The notes: generated by a model from the sequence alone, not told the origin. Counted from the stretch's first letter, positions 1 to 9,134 are shown. The stretch: DNA of 64,000 nt from an uncultured Myxococcales bacterium (GCA_903883645.1 CAISBR010000102.1:1-64000); one strand, 5' to 3'. Translations and numbers: made by a program.

Positions 1-600
1 AAGCACTCGTTGATGTCGGTGCAGGTCTTGCCGTCGCCGGTAAAGCCGGTCTTGCAGGCACAGCTGAACGATCCCACGCTGTTGGTGCACGTGCCGTTGG
101 CGCTGCAGCCGCCGTTGGCGGTGAGGCACTCGTTGACGTCGCTGCAGGTCTTGCCGTCGCCCGTGTAGCCGGCGTTGCAGGCACAGCTAAATGATCCCGC
201 AGAGTTCGTGCACGTCGCGGTGGCCGCGCAGCCGCCGTTGGCGGTCAGGCACTCGTTGACATCGGTGCAGGTCTTGCCGTCGCCAGTGTAGCCGGTCTTG
301 CACGCACAGCTGAACGATCCCGCGCTGTTCGTGCAGGTGCCGTTGGCGCTGCAGCCGCCGTTGGCGGTCAAGCACTCGTTGACGTCTGTGCAGGTCTTGC
401 CGTCGCCAGTGTAGCCGGCGTTGCAGGCACAGCTGAACGATCCTGCGGAGTTCGTGCACGTGGCCGTGGCCGCGCAGCCGCCGTTGGCGGTCAAGCACTC
501 GTTGACGTCGCTGCAGGTCAGTCCGTCGCCGCTGTAGCCGGTCTTGCAGGTGCAGGTGGGCGACAGGGTGCCATTGTTGACGCACACAGCGTTGGCATCG
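1..600 (-). repeat. Tandem 123-bp EGF-coding repeats
   Basis: The same block recurs about every 123 bp, with unit boundaries near 1, 124, 247, 370 and 493, each starting at the codons for DVNECL. Each unit encodes one 41-residue calcium-binding EGF-like module. Units alternate between NAGYTGDG and KTGYTGDG variants, so the array may have grown by duplicating pairs of units. It continues past the window start. Confidence 0.85.
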
Positions 601-3600
601 CAAGGGTTAAAGATCTTGCATACATCGCCCCCCTGCGCGTCGACCAAGCACACGTCGCTTGTGGCCGTGGTGCTGGCCGCGCCGTCGCTGGCCGTGACCG
701 TGCAGGTAACTTGCGCGCCGACCTTGATTGGCTTACCGCTAGTCAGCTTTACTTTCAACAGGTTCAGGGTCAAGCCAGTCGCGCCCGGCACGGCTTCGCC
801 ATCGATAAACCACTGCGCGGCATAGGTGAGCGGGTCGCCATCGGCGTCGCTTTTGGCCGCCGGAGCCACCACCGCGGTCAGCGGGTCTAGATTCTGCACC
901 TTAGCCGGCAGGTTGACGTTGAAGGCGCTGGGCGAAGCATTACCAATCAGTACCGTAGCTTGGCCCGGCAGACTGACCGCAATACCGTCGCTGGCCACCA
1001 CCTCGAGCAACCATAGCTCGCCCTTCTTAACCGCGCCGGCCAGCAGCCCTGGCGTCGTAATGCCCGTGGGCTGGCCGTTCTTAGACCAGCTGTAGCTATA
1101 GGTAAGCACTTGATCCACATCGGGATCGCTAGAGATCGCCGCCACCAGCAGCACGCCCGTCAGCGTCGTGGGGTTGGCGGGGCCCAGAGTCACGACCGGC
1201 GCGCTGGGCGGGGTGTCGCCGAAAATCGCCCGCGTGTCGCTGGCCACAACCTTGCCGTCGACGTCTAGGATCTGCAGCGTCCACTGCTGGTTACCGGCCA
1301 ACAGCTTGGCGTCAAGGGTTTGACCGCCATCGGTCAGCGCAACGCTCGCCACCACAGTGCCCGTACTATCCAGAATTTGCAGAGTAAGTGGCTTCTTGGC
1401 CCCGGCGCCAATGGCCGTGGTCAAGCCGACTTGCGTCACTTCGCCGGCCAAGCCGACACTCGCCACCACCGCGCTGACACAGACTGTGCCGTCGCCGATC
1501 GAGCCGGTGGGGCAGCTGCAGACAGGCGCGAAGCTGCCGTTTTCGTTACAGATACTTGCCAGCGCGCAGGGGCTGAGTACCGACGGGCAGATCGCATCGG
1601 CGTCGCTGACCGTGACCGCGACGGGCAGCGATGTGGCTGTGGCCGTGCCGTCGCTAGCCGTGGCGGTGATGCTGATCACCGATCCGACCTGCAACTTTGC
1701 GCCGCCGTTGGCCAATTCGACTAGAGTTAAGCCGCTTCCTGCGGCCGCAGGGATGGTCACGCCGTCGACCTGCCAGGCAAAGGTGGTCGTCACGGGGTCG
1801 CCGTCGACATCGCTCGCCTGGGGATTACTCTGCGAAACCACAATCTTACCTAGCAACCCAACCGAGGCCGACTCCGTGCTGATCAGCGGCGTCTCTGGCG
1901 CGGTGTTGCCCACCGTCAGCGTCGCCACGCCGGGCAGACCAGCCTCGACGCCGTCGCTGGCGGTCACACTCACCTGCCACAACTGGCCCTTCTTGATCAC
2001 GCCCGCCGGCAGGCTTTCGCCTGTATAGTTGCTAAGTTGCCCATCGACCGCCCACGCGTAGGCGTAGGTCAGCGGCTGTTGCAGACTGGTATCCACATCG
2101 GTAGCCGGCGCGGTGATGACGGCCTTTAAGTCCGCACCAGCCAAGGCGGGATTCGGCTGAATCGCCACTTCGGGCGCGGTGGGCGCCGTGTTGACATACA
2201 CACTCGAAGTCCATGTGCCTACAAGCTTTCCGCCGACCTTGACCGTCACCGTCACCTGATTCAGCCCGGGGTGAGCGGGCTTGGCCTCGACGGTTTGCGT
2301 GGCCTCAAGGCTGGGCAGCAGCGCCGAGCCGATGAGCGCACCGGTTTCGTCGGTAATTTCAACATCAAACGGCCCATCCGTGCTGGTGCCCGCAGTGCCA
2401 AGCTGCACCGACAAGGTCGTATTCGACGGGATGACGGGCGTGCTGTCTTGCGGCAGCCCGACCACCGGCACGCACAGTAAGCCATCGCCAAGACTCAGCT
2501 TATCGCAGATCACGCCGGGCGAAGTCGTACCGTTCTCAACGCAAACGGCGTGCGGCGGCAACTCGGCCACAAACGGGCACTGCGCCGCGATGCTGACACT
2601 GGTCGACACGCTCTGCGACGTAGAAGTCGCCGTACCATCGCTAGTTTGCGCGGTGACACTCACCACATCGCCAGTCTTAATCGGCTTGCCCAGCGCCAGG
2701 GCCAGCTCGTCGATAGTCGCCTGCGGGCCGGTAATGCCGGGCACCGTCACGCCGCCAACCTGCCATACATAGACAGTCGTCAGGGGGTCGCCATCCGCAT
2801 CGCTCGGCGGACTGACTTGGGTGACCGCGATCGTGCCATCAAGCGGCGTAAATGCCGCGAGTTGCGCCAGCACAGCCGCTACCGGCGCCGCATTGCCAAT
2901 CGTCACACTCGCACTCGCGCTCGGGCCCTGGCCCACGCCGTCGCTCGCAGTAACAGTCACGGTCCAGATCTCGCCCTTTTTCGCCGTCCCTGCCGGCAGC
3001 GTCGCCCCTGTCTGCCCCGTGGGCTGGCCGTTCTTGGACCATGCGTACGTATAGGTAAGTGCTTGACCATCGGCGTCTTGCGCCGGCACATCGAGCTGGG
3101 CCTGCAAGGGGTCTAGCGTGCTCGGCGTCTGCGGCTGGATCGACACCTGCGGCGCAGTAGGCAAGCTATTGACTACAAAGTTGATTTCGCTGCTCGCGAT
3201 CACTTTACCCGAGGTCTTACCCTTGACCGTGATCGTCCACTTGTGGGTACCCGGCGTAGCGGGCGCCGACAGATCCACAGCAATTTTGCTAGTATCCGTC
3301 ACATCGCCGCTGAGCAGCACCACGCCATTTTCGTCGGTTACCTCAAAGACGGCGTCTTCGCCCACATAGTTGGGCTCTAAGCTGCCCTTGACCTGCAACG
3401 GCGCTTGAGGATTGACGATCTGCCCCTTCGTCGGCGCCGTAAGCACCAGCGTGTGCGGCTGGAACATGTCCGCGCCGATGCCCTCGTCGTTTTGCACATC
3501 AACCGGAGGAGTATCAGCAGGTTGCGCATCTGCCACCTGGGTGTCGTTAGGCTTGGCGTCCGAGCTATCGAGCAAACCCGCGTCTGTGCCGGTCTTGGCA

Positions 3601-3719
3601 TCGGCGCCCGCGGTCGTGCCCGCCACATCGTCGGTCACGCCGTCGCCGCAGCCTGCCAGCGCGGTCATCGCGACCAAGATTCCCATAAACATCCGCAGCT
3701 TAGCGCTCTTACTGCTCAT
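1..3719 (-). CDS. Large Ig-like/EGF-like surface lipoprotein, C-terminus outside the window
   Basis: The minus-strand frame stays open from the ATG at 3719 to the window edge, giving at least 1239 residues. A type II signal peptide ends in the lipobox LAGC with Cys24, so the protein is probably a lipoprotein. An Asp/Ala/Thr-rich linker follows. Then come repeated Ig/cadherin-like modules, recognisable from recurring DPDVDQ, DADGDPLT and KKGELW phrases, usually used in bacterial surface proteins for adhesion or as spacers. The C-terminal part visible here is a tandem of calcium-binding EGF-like modules with the DVNECL..NGGC..TCTNSAGSFSC pattern. An AGAGGAA ribosome site lies just upstream of the ATG. 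The exact role is unknown. The fold assignments come from motif reading and the stop codon was not seen. Confidence 0.85.
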   Translation of the reverse strand, partial: MSSKSAKLRMFMGILVAMTALAGCGDGVTDDVAGTTAGADAKTGTDAGLLDSSDAKPNDTQVADAQPADTPPVDVQNDEGIGADMFQPHTLVLTAPTKGQIVNPQAPLQVKGSLEPNYVGEDAVFEVTDENGVVLLSGDVTDTSKIAVDLSAPATPGTHKWTITVKGKTSGKVIASSEINFVVNSLPTAPQVSIQPQTPSTLDPLQAQLDVPAQDADGQALTYTYAWSKNGQPTGQTGATLPAGTAKKGEIWTVTVTASDGVGQGPSASASVTIGNAAPVAAVLAQLAAFTPLDGTIAVTQVSPPSDADGDPLTTVYVWQVGGVTVPGITGPQATIDELALALGKPIKTGDVVSVTAQTSDGTATSTSQSVSTSVSIAAQCPFVAELPPHAVCVENGTTSPGVICDKLSLGDGLLCVPVVGLPQDSTPVIPSNTTLSVQLGTAGTSTDGPFDVEITDETGALIGSALLPSLEATQTVEAKPAHPGLNQVTVTVKVGGKLVGTWTSSVYVNTAPTAPEVAIQPNPALAGADLKAVITAPATDVDTSLQQPLTYAYAWAVDGQLSNYTGESLPAGVIKKGQLWQVSVTASDGVEAGLPGVATLTVGNTAPETPLISTESASVGLLGKIVVSQSNPQASDVDGDPVTTTFAWQVDGVTIPAAAGSGLTLVELANGGAKLQVGSVISITATASDGTATATSLPVAVTVSDADAICPSVLSPCALASICNENGSFAPVCSCPTGSIGDGTVCVSAVVASVGLAGEVTQVGLTTAIGAGAKKPLTLQILDSTGTVVASVALTDGGQTLDAKLLAGNQQWTLQILDVDGKVVASDTRAIFGDTPPSAPVVTLGPANPTTLTGVLLVAAISSDPDVDQVLTYSYSWSKNGQPTGITTPGLLAGAVKKGELWLLEVVASDGIAVSLPGQATVLIGNASPSAFNVNLPAKVQNLDPLTAVVAPAAKSDADGDPLTYAAQWFIDGEAVPGATGLTLNLLKVKLTSGKPIKVGAQVTCTVTASDGAASTTATSDVCLVDAQGGDVCKIFNPCDANAVCVNNGTLSPTCTCKTGYSGDGLTCSDVNECLTANGGCAATATCTNSAGSFSCACNAGYTGDGKTCTDVNECLTANGGCSANGTCTNSAGSFSCACKTGYTGDGKTCTDVNECLTANGGCAATATCTNSAGSFSCACNAGYTGDGKTCSDVNECLTANGGCSANGTCTNSVGSFSCACKTGFTGDGKTCTDINEC

Positions 3720-4192
3720 CTAGCTTCCTCTGGTCGCCGCAATGGCTCGGTCAATGCCCGCAGTGTAGCGGTCTATGCCGCGCGGTGCGAGAAAATCTGA
3801 CGGCAGGGCCGAGTCACCGGCCCCTTAGCTGCCGTGATCAAGCTGATTTTTCGTCCGTGCCAAACGTCGACTTGTGTCAGACCGTCGCTATGGGAGCAGA
3901 CGTCGACTCCGTTGCACACGCCCGGCATCGCGTCGGTCGAGTTGCAGCACGTCCAGCAGTCGGGGTACAGAAAGCTCGCAGGGCCGCTGCCGTCGCACTT
4001 GGTGCCGGGCACAAAGCTGGTGGTCGAACCGTTCGCCGGTACGCATTTTTGCTGGGTAATCTGCACTGCGCGGTTTTGCATGAAGCCGCCGCGCGAGACG
4101 GGCACTCAACGCTAATTTTAAAGAGGAAACAGGCCAGTTGGCGAGCGCGGCTGGCAATTGACGCTCGCCCGCTAGAGTCGTAGGCTGCGCGC
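3720..4192. other. Intergenic gap between divergent genes
   Basis: This gap of about 470 bp separates the minus-strand lipoprotein gene from the plus-strand cyclitol cluster, so it should hold both promoters. Apart from the doubtful Cys-rich frame at 3773-4105 and an AT-rich patch with AAAGAGGAAA near 4120, I see no RNA gene, repeat or convincing promoter. Confidence 0.5.
3773..4105 (-). CDS. Short Cys-rich hypothetical ORF, possibly a gene remnant
   Basis: This 110-codon frame begins with GTG immediately after an in-frame TGA, and a more natural ATG lies at 4081. The product has about eight cysteines (including PDCWTCC and CNGVDVC) and low-Arg composition, unlike a typical GC-rich shadow frame. 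No signal peptide, clear ribosome site or recognised domain is visible. It lies just upstream of the Cys-rich lipoprotein gene on the same strand. It could be the decayed C-terminal end of a secreted Cys-rich protein or a real small gene. I do not assign a function. Confidence 0.25.
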   Translation of the reverse strand: MPVSRGGFMQNRAVQITQQKCVPANGSTTSFVPGTKCDGSGPASFLYPDCWTCCNSTDAMPGVCNGVDVCSHSDGLTQVDVWHGRKISLITAAKGPVTRPCRQIFSHRAA

Positions 4193-5275
4193 GTGCGCCT
4201 GTCTTTACCCCGCGGGGGTGTGGCCAGCGAAGCGCTCGAAATAACTCATGAACTGGCAGGCGCTATGCACAAGACCCGGCTCAAAGGCGGCTCCCTCTCT
4301 GGCACGTACTTGTGCCGGCCGGATGTAGGCCAACCCTTTGTACGTAAAGATGTCTCACTGGTGCACAACCGCGAGTACGGTTTTCAGCGGTGGTACTCGC
4401 AGCTCAAGCGGATGCAGCGCTATGCCGAGCTTTTCCCCGGCGTTTTTCCGGCGCTGCATACCTACGGCATGCTGCACGACCCGCAGCAGGGCGACATGGC
4501 CTACTTCGACATGGAGTACATTGAAGGTGCGGTGACCGTTCAAGAATTCTTAATGCAGACCAGCGATCGCGCGCGCATCGACCGCATGTTTGTGGCCCTG
4601 CAGGCCGTGATGACGCGGATGCACAGCACGCAGCTACCGTCGACCGCCGCGCCGATGGAGTTGTATATCTACGAAGAAATCGAGCAGAAAATCGGTGCTT
4701 GCATGGGCGATGCCCGCTTTGCCCAGCTGTACCGGCTGCCCGAGCTCGAGTTCAACGGCGTGAACGTTGCGAGCATCGGCACCGTGATGGGCGAATACAA
4801 GTCCCTGGCCACCAAGACGTATCGCCACACGAGCGAGACCTTTACCCACGGCAACCTCACGCTCGAAAACATCCTGTATGTGCCGGCTGAGAACCGCATC
4901 GTGTTCATCGATCCCTACGAAGAGAACATCATCGACTCGGTGCTCGCCGAGTATTCGCAGGTGCTACAGTCGTGCAACAGCAAGTACGAGCTGTACAATT
5001 CGGCAAAGGCGCAAGTCGACGGCCACCGCGTGACCTGTGCGATTGCCGACGCGCCCGGCCTTGACTACTTTAACGTCATTTTCCACGACTTCATGGCCGA
5101 GCGACTCGACGCCGACGCGCTGGTAAGCGTGCGCTTGCTCGAAATCTCGCAGTTTATGCGCATGTTGCCGTTCAAGCTGGCCATCGACCCCGACAAGATG
5201 CTGTTCTTCTACGCGCTGGGGTCTTATCTTTTTGAAGTGTTGCGCCATGGGCCGGCACGCGCGAGCAAGGCATGA
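4193..5275 (+). CDS. APH/choline-kinase-fold small-molecule kinase-like protein
   Basis: The sequence around residues 219-242 (THGNLTLENIL, then IVFIDPYEE) matches the catalytic loop and metal-binding Asp of the aminoglycoside/choline phosphotransferase fold. An N-terminal VRKD segment near residues 50-53 may supply the ATP-binding lysine. The usual catalytic Asp of HGD is Asn221 here, so activity may be altered or lost. It is first in a five-gene cluster and overlaps the cyclase gene by 4 bp. It is therefore a candidate for phosphorylating a sugar or cyclitol, like the kinase step in other C7-cyclitol pathways. The GTG at 4193 is used as start. An ATG at 4265 is an alternative, and neither has a strong ribosome site. 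Confidence 0.7.
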   Translation: MRLSLPRGGVASEALEITHELAGAMHKTRLKGGSLSGTYLCRPDVGQPFVRKDVSLVHNREYGFQRWYSQLKRMQRYAELFPGVFPALHTYGMLHDPQQGDMAYFDMEYIEGAVTVQEFLMQTSDRARIDRMFVALQAVMTRMHSTQLPSTAAPMELYIYEEIEQKIGACMGDARFAQLYRLPELEFNGVNVASIGTVMGEYKSLATKTYRHTSETFTHGNLTLENILYVPAENRIVFIDPYEENIIDSVLAEYSQVLQSCNSKYELYNSAKAQVDGHRVTCAIADAPGLDYFNVIFHDFMAERLDADALVSVRLLEISQFMRMLPFKLAIDPDKMLFFYALGSYLFEVLRHGPARASKA

Positions 5276-6453
5276 GCACCACGACTCCTACGGCATCGAC
5301 CATCGGCACCTGGGTCATGGAGACCCACCTGCCCGTAAGCTTCAAGATCAAGAATTCGCCTGGTATTTTTGACCCGGCCAACGACGACGTCCTCGAGTTT
5401 GGCTCGCAGGGCTCAGAGCGGCGCCGGCTCGTGGTCATCGACCGCACCATCTGCCAGTACTATCTGCAAGATATCCTCGCGTATTTTAAAGCTAAGCAGG
5501 TCGAGTGCCACATTGTGCCGATCGACGCTACCGAAGACGACAAGAACCTGGAGTCGCTGCTGGTGGTGCTGCGGGAGATGGAGAAATTCGGCGTGCTGCG
5601 CCGCGATGAGCCGGTGATCGCCGTAGGCGGCGGCGTGCTGCTCGACATAGCGGGCATGGCCGCGGGCCTGTATCGGCGTGGCGTGCCGTATATCCGCGTG
5701 CCGACTACGCTTGTGGGCCTGGTCGACGCGAGCGTGGGCGCCAAGACGGGCATCAACTTCGAAAGTCGCCGCAACCGCCTGGGCAGCTACTACCCGCCGA
5801 TCGCCGCCTATCTCGACAAAGGCTTCTTGCGCACCCTGGCGCCGCTTGAGATCACCTCGGGCCTGGGAGAAATCCTAAAGATGGCCGTCGTCAAAGACTT
5901 AGCGCTGTTCGAGCTGCTTGAGGGCTATGGGCCCGAGCTCATCGACACGCGCTTTATTGGCTGCGCCGTGGCCGACGAGGTCATCAATCGGGCTGTGAGC
6001 GGCATGAAAGACGAGCTGCAAGAGAATCTGTGGGAAAAGAACCTGGAGCGGATGGTCGACTTCGGCCACTCCTTCAGCCCGATCATCGAGATGCGCTCGA
6101 TTAACGACGCCGGCCAGGTGCCGCTGACCCACGGCCAGGCCGTGTCGCTCGATGTGCTATTTTCATGTGTAATTTCGCAGCAGCGCGGCCTGTTGTCGCC
6201 GCAAGATGTGCTGCGCGTCGGCCGGACCCAGCGGCGCATGCAGTTGCCGACCGATCACGCGCTGTTCCGCGAGCCGCTCGTGATCCTCGAAGCGCTGAAA
6301 GACACCATGAAGCACCGCAACGGCGACCAGAACCTGCCGATTCCGCGCGCAATTGGCGACTCCCTGTTTGTGAATGACCTGCAGTTTGTTGAAATCAAGA
6401 GCGCCGTGGCCGGGCTGCAGGCGGTCAACGCTCAGCTCGATGCCGCAGGTTAG
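5272..6453 (+). CDS. Sugar phosphate cyclase, 2-epi-5-epi-valiolone synthase-like
   Basis: This 393-residue protein belongs to the dehydroquinate-synthase superfamily. It has the NAD-binding AVGGGVLLDIAG (117-128), PTTLVGLVDASVGAKTGIN (144-162) and probable zinc ligands Glu200, His266 and His287. The motifs YRRGVPYIRVPTT, RNRLGSYYPP and GHSFSPIIEM look more like sedoheptulose-7-phosphate cyclases (EEVS group) than AroB, which has GHTFGHAIE and NMIGAFYQP-type sequences. Such enzymes turn sedoheptulose 7-phosphate into a C7 cyclitol. The downstream SDR, nucleotidyltransferase and glycosyltransferase-like genes support a cyclitol product rather than shikimate synthesis. The start ATG overlaps the upstream stop (ATGA). 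The exact product cannot be read from sequence. Confidence 0.85.
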   Translation: MSTTTPTASTIGTWVMETHLPVSFKIKNSPGIFDPANDDVLEFGSQGSERRRLVVIDRTICQYYLQDILAYFKAKQVECHIVPIDATEDDKNLESLLVVLREMEKFGVLRRDEPVIAVGGGVLLDIAGMAAGLYRRGVPYIRVPTTLVGLVDASVGAKTGINFESRRNRLGSYYPPIAAYLDKGFLRTLAPLEITSGLGEILKMAVVKDLALFELLEGYGPELIDTRFIGCAVADEVINRAVSGMKDELQENLWEKNLERMVDFGHSFSPIIEMRSINDAGQVPLTHGQAVSLDVLFSCVISQQRGLLSPQDVLRVGRTQRRMQLPTDHALFREPLVILEALKDTMKHRNGDQNLPIPRAIGDSLFVNDLQFVEIKSAVAGLQAVNAQLDAAG

Positions 6454-6466
6454 CAAGGGGCGTAGA

Positions 6467-7162
6467 ATGAGACATGCAGCAATTACAGGCGCTAGTAGCG
6501 GTGTGGGCAGCGAAATCGCCGCGCGCCTGATCGGCAAGGGCTGGCGCGTGTTCGGCCTGGGCCGCAGCCGCGACAAACTCGACATCGTGCGAGGCGAGCT
6601 GGGCGACATGTTCGTGCCCATCGCCGTCGACATTCGCAAATCGCAAGACGTTTCCGACGCGTTTGCCACGATCGCCGCCAGCGCCGCGCGCCTTGACTTG
6701 CTCGTCAACAATGCCGCGGTGTTCAAGATGGCCGCCTTTGGCGAATGCTCCATCGCCGACATCGATGCCATCATCGACACCAACCTAAAGGGCACCCTGT
6801 ATTGCACGCACGCGGCCTTGGGCCTGCTGGGGCGCGGCAGCCGCATCGTCAACATCGGCTCAGTGGCGGGCACGCACGGCATTGCCACGCAAGCCATCTA
6901 TTCTGCAAGCAAATTCGGTGTCGATGGCTTTGCCGAGGCCCTGAACCAAGAGCTGCTGGGCCGCGGCATCTCGATCACCACGCTGTGCCCCGGCGGCATC
7001 GACACCCCGCTGTGGCAGGCCGAGGGCAACCCCTATCCTGGTGATTTGTCTAAGATTTTGCAACCTGGCGATGTGGCTTCGCTGGTCGAGTATGTGGCCG
7101 ACCTGCCCGAGCGGGTCGTGCTGAAGAAGGCCATTCTGTTTCCAAGCAACGAGTGGCATTGA
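6467..7162 (+). CDS. Short-chain dehydrogenase/reductase
   Basis: This 231-residue classical SDR has the cofactor motif TGASSGVG at 7-14, NNAA at 81-84, and the catalytic Ser132, Tyr145 and Lys149 in YSASK. GRSRDK after the second strand suggests NADP(H) preference. It lies 13 bp after the cyclase stop with AAGGGG as ribosome site, so it is probably co-transcribed. In context it may reduce or oxidise a cyclitol or sugar intermediate. The substrate is inferred only. The frame is open further upstream, but the ATG at 6467 directly starts the Rossmann strand and is preferred. Confidence 0.9.
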   Translation: MRHAAITGASSGVGSEIAARLIGKGWRVFGLGRSRDKLDIVRGELGDMFVPIAVDIRKSQDVSDAFATIAASAARLDLLVNNAAVFKMAAFGECSIADIDAIIDTNLKGTLYCTHAALGLLGRGSRIVNIGSVAGTHGIATQAIYSASKFGVDGFAEALNQELLGRGISITTLCPGGIDTPLWQAEGNPYPGDLSKILQPGDVASLVEYVADLPERVVLKKAILFPSNEWH

Positions 7163-7213
7163 GCTCCGCGCCCGGCTTAGGTTGCAATCCCTCAGAACCA
7201 TAGGAGTTTTAAC

Positions 7214-7933
7214 ATGATTCTGGTCTTGACAATGGCGGGCCGCTACCAGCGCTTTGCCAACGAGGGCTTCAAAGTGCCCAAGTACCTGCTGCCTTGGGGC
7301 GATCGCACGGTCCTATCGGTAATTTTGGCGGAATTGCTGGCCGGTGGCACGTTTAGCCAGGTGCTGCTGGTAGCCAACCACCGCGACGAGGCCTACATGC
7401 CGCACGTGCGCGCGGTGATGAAGCGCCACGGTATCCCCGCGAACCACCTGCTGATGACCCACGACACCAGCGGCCAGGCCGAGACGGCGATGATCGGCGC
7501 CGAAGCCTGTGCGCGCGTCTTGCAACAGCCGGGGGCGCCGCTGGTTTTTCACAACATCGACACTGTGCTGTTCAAGCGGAATTTCAGCGAGATGCAGCAG
7601 GCTCTGGCGAGTGCCGACGGCTATATCGACGTGTTTCGCTCGTCGAATCGCAACTACAGCTACGTACTGATCGACGCCGATCGCCGGGTTACCGAGATTG
7701 CCGAGAAGATCGTCGTGTCGGACTTGGCCACCTCGGGCCTATATGGCTTTGCTAGTAGCGTGGTTTTTAAAGAGTTCTACCGACCCGGCGAAGACTTGTA
7801 CGTCAGCGCCATCTACAAGCGCATGATTACCCAGGGCCGTCGCCTGCTGGTCGGCCAAGTCCACCACGAGAGCGATACCGTGGTGCTGGGCACGCCCGAC
7901 GAGTACATGAACGCCGCGTTGCTTATGCTCTAA
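7214..7933 (+). CDS. Sugar-phosphate nucleotidyltransferase-like protein
   Basis: This 239-residue protein begins with MILVLTMAGRYQRF and KVPKYLLPWG, the nucleotide-binding signature of NDP-sugar pyrophosphorylases with a GT-A-type fold. A later FHNIDTVLF segment occupies the place of the metal-binding Asp motif. It probably activates a sugar or cyclitol phosphate with an NTP. A TAGGAG ribosome site precedes the ATG. It lies 51 bp after the SDR gene. In C7-cyclitol pathways such a step precedes transfer by a pseudo-glycosyltransferase, and the same order of kinase, activation and transfer is proposed here. The substrate and nucleotide are unknown. Confidence 0.8.
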   Translation: MILVLTMAGRYQRFANEGFKVPKYLLPWGDRTVLSVILAELLAGGTFSQVLLVANHRDEAYMPHVRAVMKRHGIPANHLLMTHDTSGQAETAMIGAEACARVLQQPGAPLVFHNIDTVLFKRNFSEMQQALASADGYIDVFRSSNRNYSYVLIDADRRVTEIAEKIVVSDLATSGLYGFASSVVFKEFYRPGEDLYVSAIYKRMITQGRRLLVGQVHHESDTVVLGTPDEYMNAALLML

Positions 7934-7987
7934 GCCGTTAAACAACAAAGGCATACGCACCGACACGGGCATTTAGTGAGGGTCACG

Positions 7988-9124
7988 ATGGGCAGCGCGG
8001 TGCGAGTCATTCTCGAAGACATTCACTTTCCGCTCATGGAGTACTACGACTGGCTCGCCACCGGGCTGTGGATGCTACAAGACGACGGCCAAATCGAGGC
8101 CGAGGTGCGCACCACCCGCACTACCCTGCCCTTTCAGACGCATCGCAAAAGTTTCGCGGCCTTTCGCAAGGTTTTGCCGGGCGTGGCAGCGGCCTTGGCG
8201 CGTGGAACGTCGAGCCTGATTACGGGTCGGGTCGAGGCGGGCGGCAAGTCGGTCAGCTTCGTGTTCGATATTGGCGACTCGCCGTACGCGTTTCAGACGG
8301 ACCTGCTGCTCGAAAAGGATTTGTATTTCAAGGCACAGTGCCCGGCTAGCTTCGACCCGCGCGGCTTTCCGATTGCCCGCGACGCCTGGTTCCCCTATCA
8401 CCCCGATGTGATCACCTATCAAGACCGCATTCGGCCGGCAATGCTGGGTCGGCCGCTGTCGCGCACGCTGAACAAGCGGCAGAACGCGCAGATTTTGCAG
8501 CGCTGGCGAGACCGAGCCAAGGGCAGCAAAGATCTGAATCTGTTTGCATTTTTTGGAAGCGACAAGATCGACTGGGTCGGCGGCCCCGAGCGGATCGTGC
8601 TCGAGCGCTTTGCCGAGCGCACCGCCCATCCCAACCCCAAGCGCGGTTTGCTGGTCGAGGGGCTGCGGCAGCGTTACCCCGCCGGACAGGGCGTCGACGC
8701 GCGCATCCTCAACACCGACAGCGCCGCTCGCCGCGGCCCCAAGCTGGGCGACGACGACTATCCCGCGGTGGTGGGCCGGGCATGGCACAACATCAATATC
8801 AGCGGCTTCCGTCGCAGCTTGCCCTTCCGCTTTATCGATTCGTTCTTGGTCGGCGCCAGCGTGCCCAGCGACGAGATCGCCTTGCGCTGGTACGCTCCGT
8901 TCGACATGACCAACGAAGTCATCGACTTGGGCCCCATGGGCTATGAGCTGGACCGCAGCGTCGACTGGCCGCGGGTGTGGACGGTATTCGACGGCTTGAT
9001 GAGCGAACCGCCGAACCGCCGCGACGAGCGCCGCCAGCATATCGTGCAGCGCTTTGAGACCCTTTGGCATCCGCGGGCCTTTGCTCGCTACGTGGTCGAC
9101 CAGTGTCTGCAGCACATGGGCTAG
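7988..9124 (+). CDS. Putative glycosyltransferase-like protein of the cyclitol cluster
   Basis: This protein of about 378 residues has no signal peptide or membrane segment. The stretch WHNINISGFRRSLPFRFID followed by SFLVGASVPSDEIALRWYAPF resembles the C-terminal nucleotide-sugar-binding half of exostosin-like and related glycosyltransferases. That match is from memory of the pattern, not from a search. As last gene of the cluster it would fit the transfer step after nucleotide activation. The ATG at 7988 is preferred because GAGGG lies 6 bp before it. A GTG at 7976 is also in frame. Other possibilities include a different carbohydrate-active enzyme. Confidence 0.5.
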   Translation: MGSAVRVILEDIHFPLMEYYDWLATGLWMLQDDGQIEAEVRTTRTTLPFQTHRKSFAAFRKVLPGVAAALARGTSSLITGRVEAGGKSVSFVFDIGDSPYAFQTDLLLEKDLYFKAQCPASFDPRGFPIARDAWFPYHPDVITYQDRIRPAMLGRPLSRTLNKRQNAQILQRWRDRAKGSKDLNLFAFFGSDKIDWVGGPERIVLERFAERTAHPNPKRGLLVEGLRQRYPAGQGVDARILNTDSAARRGPKLGDDDYPAVVGRAWHNINISGFRRSLPFRFIDSFLVGASVPSDEIALRWYAPFDMTNEVIDLGPMGYELDRSVDWPRVWTVFDGLMSEPPNRRDERRQHIVQRFETLWHPRAFARYVVDQCLQHMG

Positions 9125-9134
9125 CGGGGCGACG

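Noticed and set aside
1-600. CRISPR array
   Set aside because: The 123-bp periodicity is protein-coding EGF modules in one frame, with no short repeats and unique spacers.
5272-6453. Housekeeping aroB (3-dehydroquinate synthase)
   Set aside because: GHSFSPIIEM, RNRLGSYYPP and the cyclitol-type neighbours fit EEVS-like cyclases better; AroB is kept as the fallback.
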